From assembly GCA_947178655.1 (NCBI GenBank), contig CAMWZB010000017.1, positions 1 through 11,123 on the forward strand: a DNA stretch of 11,123 bases. Direction: 5' to 3'. Positions 7,818-11,123 of this stretch are shown here, piece by piece (positions within the stretch are counted from its first letter, which is position 1; the number at the start of each line of letters is the position of its first letter). The notes beneath the pieces are model-generated. The model saw only the letters and a program-made list of their open reading frames with translations. It made no database searches and was not told the DNA's origin. Position numbers and translations under genes: made by a program. This stretch comes from an uncultured Porphyromonadaceae bacterium (lineage in GTDB: Bacteria > Bacteroidota > Bacteroidia > Bacteroidales > Muribaculaceae).

Positions 7818-7845
7818 AAGCAAGCGCATGCGCACAGTGCTTTTT
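7817..7845 (+). terminator. Hairpin terminator between convergent genes
   Basis: AAAGCA (7817-7822) pairs with TGCTTT (7838-7843), and the inner GCG-CATG-CGC lies at 7824-7833 within the palindrome GCGCATGCGC. A run of five T (7841-7845) follows. It overlaps the stop codons of terL and of the minus-strand 108-aa gene, so it could stop transcription from either side, though the T tract favours the plus strand. Confidence 0.5.
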
Positions 7846-8170
7846 ACTCCACGGGGTCGGGCGCAGCCGCGTCAATCTCGTCGGCATGGGCGACCAGACG
7901 GCGTGCGATGTCGCGGAATGCCTCTGCGAGCTGCTGATATTCGGCGGGCCTGAATCCGGCTCTTTTGTCGAATACGGTATTGCCGTTGATGCGCTGCGTC
8001 AGCCACGACGGACTACGCTTGAAGTACTGGCGTGCCAGAGCGGCGTTGTTGATGAGGCTCTGTAGCTCGGAGAACGCCACAAACACTGCGCCTGACTTGA
8101 CAGTGATGTTTTGCGCCCTGCGGAATGCCGGGTCGCATATTTGCTCAAAAGTAGGTTTTTTATCATCCAT
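7844..8170 (-). CDS. DUF5053-like small phage protein, 108 aa
   Basis: A complete minus-strand frame of 108 residues. The recognisable core is INNAALARQYFKRSPSWL (residues 40-57), then TQRINGNTVFDKR, then AEYQQLAEAFRDIARRLVAH (76-95) and ADEID. This pattern of a small helix-turn-helix-like block with SWLxQRINGN followed by a long helix recalls DUF5053 proteins of Bacteroidales phages; the family name is from memory and function is unknown. A DNA-binding or regulatory role is inference. It runs against the packaging genes and is convergent with terL, and it has a -7-like box (TAATTTTG) just upstream, so it can be expressed separately. This fits a moron or lysogeny-control gene. Confidence 0.8.
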   Translation of the reverse strand: MDDKKPTFEQICDPAFRRAQNITVKSGAVFVAFSELQSLINNAALARQYFKRSPSWLTQRINGNTVFDKRAGFRPAEYQQLAEAFRDIARRLVAHADEIDAAAPDPVE

Positions 8171-8185
8171 AGTGTATCAATCAGT

Positions 8186-8193
8186 CAAAATTA
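8186..8193 (-). promoter_or_regulatory. Possible Bacteroides-type -7 box for the 108-aa gene
   Basis: On the minus strand this reads TAATTTTG, matching TAnnTTTG, 15 bases before the ATG of the 108-aa gene. There is no TTTG at the expected -33 distance, since that space is occupied by the hairpin at 8202-8224. It is therefore only a half-match. Confidence 0.3.
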
Positions 8194-8201
8194 GTAAATT
8201 T

Positions 8202-8229
8202 GCCCCCGTCTGTCACACGGGGGCTTTTT
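8202..8229 (+). terminator. Perfect 8-bp hairpin followed by T5
   Basis: GCCCCCGT (8202-8209) pairs perfectly with ACGGGGGC (8217-8224) across a 7-base loop, followed by TTTTT (8225-8229). In the plus direction this is a textbook intrinsic terminator. No plus-strand gene ends here, so it would stop terL read-through that runs antisense across the 108-aa gene. On the minus strand the hairpin lies between the 40-aa gene and the 108-aa gene, preceded by five A but without a T run, so it may also be an RNA processing or attenuation point. Confidence 0.65.
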
Positions 8230-8230
8230 G

Positions 8231-8353
8231 TTAGTCATCCATAAGGCTGTAAAGAAGTCCTTGTATCTGTCGGATAATCGGCTGATTTTCTGTTGTTTCG
8301 ATTAGGGCTAAAAGGTCGAATATTCGGTAAATCAGCCATTTTTTTCTGTTCAT
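8231..8353 (-). CDS. Small 40-aa protein with strong Shine-Dalgarno
   Basis: A minus-strand frame from ATG 8353 to TAA at 8231 encodes 40 residues beginning MNRKKWLIYRIFDLLALIE and ending QGLLYSLMDD. It is basic at the N-terminus, then a hydrophobic amphipathic helix, then acidic. No family is recognised. Support for a real gene comes from an AAAGGAGG Shine-Dalgarno (8366-8373) and a near-consensus Bacteroides promoter (8398-8429) upstream. The SD is optimally spaced for an ATG at 8358 that reads only Met-Lys-stop; its TGA overlaps ATG 8353 as ATGA. Translation may thus be re-initiated or start directly at 8353, 12 bases from the SD. It could act on a membrane or on a partner protein as a small regulator; that is inference. 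Confidence 0.6.
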   Translation of the reverse strand: MNRKKWLIYRIFDLLALIETTENQPIIRQIQGLLYSLMDD

Positions 8354-8365
8354 TTCATTATCACA

Positions 8366-8373
8366 CCTCCTTT
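8366..8373 (-). promoter_or_regulatory. Strong Shine-Dalgarno AAAGGAGG
   Basis: The minus strand reads AAAGGAGG here, a near-complete anti-16S match. It lies 7 bases before a two-codon ORF (ATG 8358, Met-Lys-stop) and 12 bases before the 40-aa gene. Strong SD sites are unusual in Bacteroidota and in the other genes of this window. Confidence 0.6.
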
Positions 8374-8397
8374 CGTTGTTGGTTTCTTATTACACTA

Positions 8398-8429
8398 CAA
8401 AGATATAAATAATATTTGATATAACCAAA
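8398..8429 (-). promoter_or_regulatory. Bacteroides-type promoter, minus strand
   Basis: On the minus strand, TTTG (8426-8429) and TATCTTTGT (starting at 8405, -7 box 8398-8405) are separated by 20 bp, matching TTTG-N20-TAnnTTTGY. Transcription would start around 8390 and read the 40-aa gene and possibly the 108-aa gene. Confidence 0.65.
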
Positions 8430-8455
8430 TGTTTATATAACTTTTTTGCGTGAAA

Positions 8456-8487
8456 TTTGCATAGTCCAAATTATTGTTGTACATTTG
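8456..8487 (+). promoter_or_regulatory. Bacteroides-type promoter, plus strand, for the rha leader
   Basis: TTTG (8456-8459), 20 bp, then TACATTTGC (-7 box 8480-8487 plus the pyrimidine), matching TTTG-N20-TAnnTTTGY. The predicted start at about 8491-8495 coincides with the 5' strand of the long-range RNA stem, so the structured leader would be the very beginning of the transcript. It is divergent from the minus-strand promoter at 8398-8429, and the two share a 26-bp spacer suited to an operator. Confidence 0.65.
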
Positions 8488-8490
8488 CGG

Positions 8491-8681
8491 TGTTCAAAAT
8501 ACTTCAAAGCGGTACGAGACCGCCGGAATACCACCGGCTATTTTTGTGCCTACACATACTGAAAAGTCAAAGATATTTGGCTGCGCCGAGTCTGTATGCG
8601 GAAACGTATACGGGGGTTTTGCTTTGAAGACCTTGAACAGCTCGTAGCGCAGCTTTTTTAATGTTCAAAAAAAATTCAAAG
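8491..8681 (+). repeat. Imperfect direct repeat bracketing the leader RNA
   Basis: TGTTCAAAATACTTCAAAG (8491-8509) recurs as TGTTCAAAA...ATTCAAAG at 8662-8681, three bases before the rha ATG. The complement of this sequence lies between them at 8621-8639. TTCAA-type half-sites therefore occur as three pairs, each about one helical turn apart. They could be RNA pairing partners, protein operator half-sites, or the ends of a small inserted element. Confidence 0.7.
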
Positions 8682-8683
8682 TA
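8491..8683 (+). ncRNA. Candidate structured leader RNA / riboregulator upstream of rha
   Basis: A 190-base noncoding stretch between a good promoter and the rha start. Helices seen by eye: P1, TGTTCAA 8491-8497 with TTGAACA 8633-8639 and CTTCAAAGC 8502-8510 with GCTTTGAAG 8621-8629. P2, GCGGT-ACGAG-ACCGC (8509-8523). P3, GCCGG-AATACCA-CCGGC (8522-8538), followed by TATTTTT. A small hairpin TGTG-CCTA-CACA (8545-8556). P4, GCTGCGC-CGAG (8580-8590) with CTCG-TA-GCGCAGC (8641-8653), followed by six T (8654-8659). P5, GTATGCG-GAAA-CGTATAC (8594-8611), a GNRA tetraloop. P6, GGTTTT with AAGACC (8615-8632), competing with P1. P1 and P4 interleave, giving a pseudoknot or two exclusive states. A stand-alone ncRNA ending at 8660 is also possible. 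P1/P2/P3 share two or three bases at their junctions. No Rfam class is claimed. Confidence 0.6.
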
Positions 8684-9085
8684 ATGACAGACGTAATCGA
8701 AACAGGTCAGACCATGACATCTCTGCAAATTGCAGAAGTCACAGGCAAAAGACACTGTGAAGTGCTCCGCGCTATCCGCAAGATGGAGCTCGCTTGGGAG
8801 AAAGTACATAAACGCAAATTTGCGTACAAGTTGAAAATCACCGAAATAGGAAACCAGGCACTCCGCGAGACTCCCTACTATGAGCTGACCAAAACGGAGT
8901 GTCTCTACATCGCCACAAAGTTCAACGACGAGGCCCGTGCGCGCCTCATACTGCGATGGGAACAGCTCGAAATCGAAAGACTCTCCGCCCCACAACAGCC
9001 CGCACAGCCCGAAATTTTACCCCCCCCGTTGAAAATCAGCAAGTTACGTCATCGCTTATTGAGTATGTCGACGGCAAGGCCGTGA
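8684..9085 (+). CDS. rha: Rha-family regulator, N-terminal domain (frame changes at poly-C)
   Basis: A Rha-type phage regulatory protein. Residues 12-98 form a complete Rha domain: MTSLQIAEVTGKRHCEVLRA at 11-30, then FAYKLKITEIGN, then YYELTKTECLYIATKF at 65-80 and ARLILRWEQLE. Rha proteins are known as phage regulators that interfere with growth in certain hosts; the mechanism is poorly defined. From residue 113 the frame runs through a C8 tract (9020-9027) and the final 18 residues do not look like the family. The -1 frame continues with a second Rha domain, so the intact ancestor or ON form is probably a 378-aa two-domain protein spanning 8684-9819. The ATG overlaps the stop of a 7-codon upstream frame (8661-8684) as TAATG. 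Expression is probably governed by the structured leader. Confidence 0.8.
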   Translation: MTDVIETGQTMTSLQIAEVTGKRHCEVLRAIRKMELAWEKVHKRKFAYKLKITEIGNQALRETPYYELTKTECLYIATKFNDEARARLILRWEQLEIERLSAPQQPAQPEILPPPLKISKLRHRLLSMSTARP

Positions 9086-9819
9086 CGACATCGCGCATAC
9101 TGGCGCGGGTACTGGGCCGCAAGCACGACAGCGTGCTGGACACAATCAAGAACAACCTCGGCCGACGGTCGTTCAAATACGGCAACTTCACCATGCGCGA
9201 CTACACAACGGGCGGCCCGGGCCACGGCTACGAGTTCGTGATAACGCGCAAGGGCCTCGCCGTGCTCGCCTCGGTGATGCGTCACAACGCCGGGGAGCGG
9301 ATTGCGGAGGCCTACGCCGGAGTTTGGGGAGGGAACGCGAAATTACTTCCGGCACCGACGCCGTCGGTGGCTGCCGAAACATCGCCGGTGCAATCGACAG
9401 CAGTGGTCGCAACTCCGGCAGAACCGCTGCCGACGGAAGTCGGGCGAGCGGATGGTGCTGATACCGACACCAACACCGACACCGTCTCCGAGCTGGTCAA
9501 GTGGGTCGTCGAGCTGCGGTCCGACCTGCGCAAAGCCCGAATGACGATGCGCACATATGCCGAGATGTACGAGAACGAGAAAAGCCGGCATGAGCGAAGC
9601 CGCAGACTGCAGGGTCACTGGCAAGACCTCTATCACGACCTAATGTGGCGGCTGCTTCACGACACAGACGTGCCGCTCGACGCCCGCATGGCCGCCCACA
9701 AGGCATTTTGTGAGCGCATGAATGTGTTAAATAAAGTCAAAGATATGACAGTGTCGTTACAGCCGAAAACAAAGGAAAACAAAGGAAAAAACGCCGAGAA
9801 CGGGCTGTTTCATATGTAG
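8899..9819 (+). CDS. Rha-family regulator, second domain and C-terminal helix region
   Basis: The reading frame is open from 8899, but its first 45 or so residues merely shadow the first rha gene. Recognisable protein starts near 9028. The Rha-like domain includes VDGKAVTTSRILARVLGRKH followed by DSVLDTIKNN, then YEFVITRKGLAVLASVM, RHNAGERIAEAY. A Pro/Thr/Ala linker with DTNTDT follows, then a charged helical tail rich in Arg and Glu (SELVKWVVELRSDLRKARM onward) ending in GLFHM. Two ways to make it: fusion to the upstream domain by a -1 frameshift or a ninth C, or an independent start at GTG 9082, whose GTGA overlaps the upstream TGA and which keeps most of the domain. ATG 8899 is the formal start only. 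Confidence 0.6.
   Translation: MSLHRHKVQRRGPCAPHTAMGTARNRKTLRPTTARTARNFTPPVENQQVTSSLIEYVDGKAVTTSRILARVLGRKHDSVLDTIKNNLGRRSFKYGNFTMRDYTTGGPGHGYEFVITRKGLAVLASVMRHNAGERIAEAYAGVWGGNAKLLPAPTPSVAAETSPVQSTAVVATPAEPLPTEVGRADGADTDTNTDTVSELVKWVVELRSDLRKARMTMRTYAEMYENEKSRHERSRRLQGHWQDLYHDLMWRLLHDTDVPLDARMAAHKAFCERMNVLNKVKDMTVSLQPKTKENKGKNAENGLFHM
9020..9027 (+). repeat. C8 homopolymer at the rha frame junction
   Basis: Eight consecutive C lie exactly where the two Rha frames meet. One additional C would join the frames into TTA CCC CCC CCC GTT GAA. In the transcript the run also provides a C CCC CCC slippery heptamer in the zero frame. Confidence 0.85.
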
Positions 9820-9820
9820 A

Positions 9821-9879
9821 TAAAAGTCGCTATTTTCGCGCGTTAGCGATTATGAGCGATGAATTTTTGGCGACTTTTA
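9821..9879 (+). repeat. 10-bp inverted repeat around the portal start
   Basis: TAAAAGTCGC (9821-9830) is perfectly complementary to GCGACTTTTA (9870-9879). The arms flank the portal ATG (9859) and begin one base after the rha stop. AGCGAT is also repeated directly at 9845-9850 and 9855-9860. In RNA this would place the portal start in a 39-base loop. Confidence 0.6.
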
Positions 9880-11123
9880 GTAAACTATTTTAAGCGCGAG
9901 AACCCCAGCGGCGAGAACCCCGGCACGGCACGTACCGGGGCCACGCCGCTTTTTGTGTATGGCGATCAGACCGCCATGTCCGTAGCGACGGTATTCCGCT
10001 GCGTAAAGTTGCTTAGCGAGAGTGTCGCCAATCTGCCGCTGCAGTACCTCAGGCGCAAAGACGGCATTTTTACCGAAGTCGACAACGACCGGCTCGACTA
10101 TCTGCTGAACGTGCAGCCTGACTATGCCTTGAACGCATTTGACTTCTGGCGTCAGGTGGTGCAGGAGGTATTGCTGGATGGCAACGCCTACATCGTGCCC
10201 GTATACAATCCTGTCAGTATGGCGCTGGACCGGCTGGCGCTGTGCGAGCGAGGCACTGTCGTGCACGACACCATCAACGACTACTACGACGTGCGTGACC
10301 TCAACAACGGCATCAGCGGGCGCTTCGCCGAGAACGAGATTATACATATCAAGGGCCTGACGCTGCGCGACAGCAAGCGGGGCGTCAGTGTGCTGACGTA
10401 TGCCCGGCAGACTATGAACATCGCCGCTGCCGGCGACAGGGAGACGGAGAACCGGTTCGCCAACGGCGGCAACGTCCGCGGCATAGTGTCGAACGGCGAC
10501 AGCGTGCGCGGTTTCGGTGAGTATCAGGACGCGCAGTTAGAGAAGACTGCCGAGAGCATCGACAGTCGATTCCAGGGAGGTGAAAGAATTGTAAGCCTGC
10601 CGGGTCAGGTGGATTTCAAGCAGATTTCGCTCAGTTCTGCCGATATGCAGTTCCTGGAAAGCCGCAAATTCACGGTAATCGAGATATGCCGCTTTTTCAG
10701 CGTGCCTCCGACGTTTGTGTATGCCGACACCAGCAACAATTACAAGACCGTCGAGCAGGCCGACGTAGATTTTTTAAGCCACACGCTCAACCCTCTGCTG
10801 CGCAATATCGAGATAGAACTGCGTCGCAAACTTATCCCGCCGTCGTTGTGCCGCAAGTACAAATTCAGGTTCGACCGCCGGGAACTCTTCGCGTGCGACC
10901 TCAACGGCATGATGAACTATGGCACCAAACTTCTGCAGATTGGCGCTACGGTGAACGAGGTGCGAAGGATGAACAGCCTCATGCCGGTCGCCGGAGGTGA
11001 CACGGTGATGGTGTCGGCTAACCTGCGGGGCATAAACGAAATCGGCATGCAGCCGGATGCCGCTGACGACAAAGCTGACGACAAAGCCGACGACAAAGCT
11101 GACGACAAAGCTGACGACAAAGT
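9859..11123 (+). CDS. Phage portal protein, HK97 family (3' cut by window)
   Basis: At least 421 residues with no stop before the window edge. A short N-terminal extension rich in Asn, Pro and Gly is followed by the conserved start AMSVATVFRCVKLLSESVAN (residues 39-58). Then come LDYLLNVQPD, WRQVVQEVLLDGNAYI, GRFAENEIIHIKG, and the C-terminal core RFFSVPPTFVY at about 278-288 with LSHTLNPLLRNIEIELRRKL. These are the standard landmarks of the HK97-type portal (PF04860), which forms the dodecameric ring for DNA entry and exit and docks the large terminase. The ATG at 9859 is the first good start after rha; a competing ATG at 9852 opens only a 13-codon frame. The core ends near residue 395, after which ADDK repeats begin (402-421). 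Confidence 0.92.
   Translation, partial: MNFWRLLVNYFKRENPSGENPGTARTGATPLFVYGDQTAMSVATVFRCVKLLSESVANLPLQYLRRKDGIFTEVDNDRLDYLLNVQPDYALNAFDFWRQVVQEVLLDGNAYIVPVYNPVSMALDRLALCERGTVVHDTINDYYDVRDLNNGISGRFAENEIIHIKGLTLRDSKRGVSVLTYARQTMNIAAAGDRETENRFANGGNVRGIVSNGDSVRGFGEYQDAQLEKTAESIDSRFQGGERIVSLPGQVDFKQISLSSADMQFLESRKFTVIEICRFFSVPPTFVYADTSNNYKTVEQADVDFLSHTLNPLLRNIEIELRRKLIPPSLCRKYKFRFDRRELFACDLNGMMNYGTKLLQIGATVNEVRRMNSLMPVAGGDTVMVSANLRGINEIGMQPDAADDKADDKADDKADDKADDK
11062..11121 (+). repeat. Five tandem GCTGACGACAAA units encoding ADDK
   Basis: Five in-frame 12-bp units (11062-11073, 11074-11085, 11086-11097, 11098-11109, 11110-11121), identical except for GCC instead of GCT in the third. They encode (ADDK)5 at the C-terminal end of the portal protein and may continue past the window edge. 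Near-identity at DNA level implies recent expansion by slippage. Confidence 0.9.

Noticed and set aside
7784..8065. 93-residue plus-strand frame after terL
   Set aside because: It overlaps the end of terL and is antisense to the well-supported 108-aa gene, with no family resemblance.
9065..9091. Classical -1 frameshift stimulatory hairpin for the C8 slippery run
   Set aside because: The hairpin starts 38 bases after the slippery run, well beyond the usual spacer, so it is reported as a possible re-initiation feature instead.
9852..9893. 13-codon frame starting MSDEFLATF upstream of and overlapping the portal start
   Set aside because: It is very short and in another frame; the portal ATG at 9859 gives the conserved protein. 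It could only be a coupling leader.

Overview
The window is a stretch of a tailed, HK97-type dsDNA bacteriophage or prophage whose host is very probably a member of the Bacteroidales. The host call rests on two divergent promoters that fit the Bacteroides pattern (TTTG, about 20 bp, TAnnTTTGY), the general lack of Shine-Dalgarno sequences, and proteins that resemble Bacteroidales prophage families. A GC content that looks moderate to high would suit a Muribaculaceae-like or similar gut host, but that is only inference.

Layout: (1) 1-835, the tail of an early operon of small phage proteins of unknown function, tightly packed with ATGA or TAATG overlaps. (2) 835-5560, a replication and recombination module: a primase-helicase of the VapE/VirE type, a 240-bp AT-rich, repeat-bearing gap that looks like a replication origin, then a VRR-NUC nuclease, a SNF2-type helicase and an HNH endonuclease in overlapping reading frames. 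(3) 5561-7817, the packaging module: a structured noncoding gap (candidate cos region), a P27-type small terminase and the large terminase. (4) 7818-9858, a cassette inserted between the large terminase and the portal, where HK97-type phages usually run straight on. It holds two minus-strand genes (a 108-aa DUF5053-like protein and a 40-aa protein with a strong Shine-Dalgarno), a divergent promoter pair, a long structured RNA leader and a Rha-type regulator that is split by a frameshift at a run of eight C. (5) 9859 to the end, the portal protein, cut off by the window edge inside a run of ADDK repeats.

How the parts fit: the early genes would open and copy the genome, and the HNH enzyme with both terminase subunits would cut and package DNA at or near the gap before terS. 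The cassette has its own promoters and terminators and carries regulatory genes, so it looks like a moron or lysogeny/superinfection control unit.

The most unusual element is the leader at about 8491-8683. It contains a long-range stem, a GNRA-capped hairpin and a second long stem followed by six T that would be pseudoknotted with the first. A repeat of its 5' strand sits over the start of rha. This looks like an RNA switch or a new structured RNA class, inferred by eye only.
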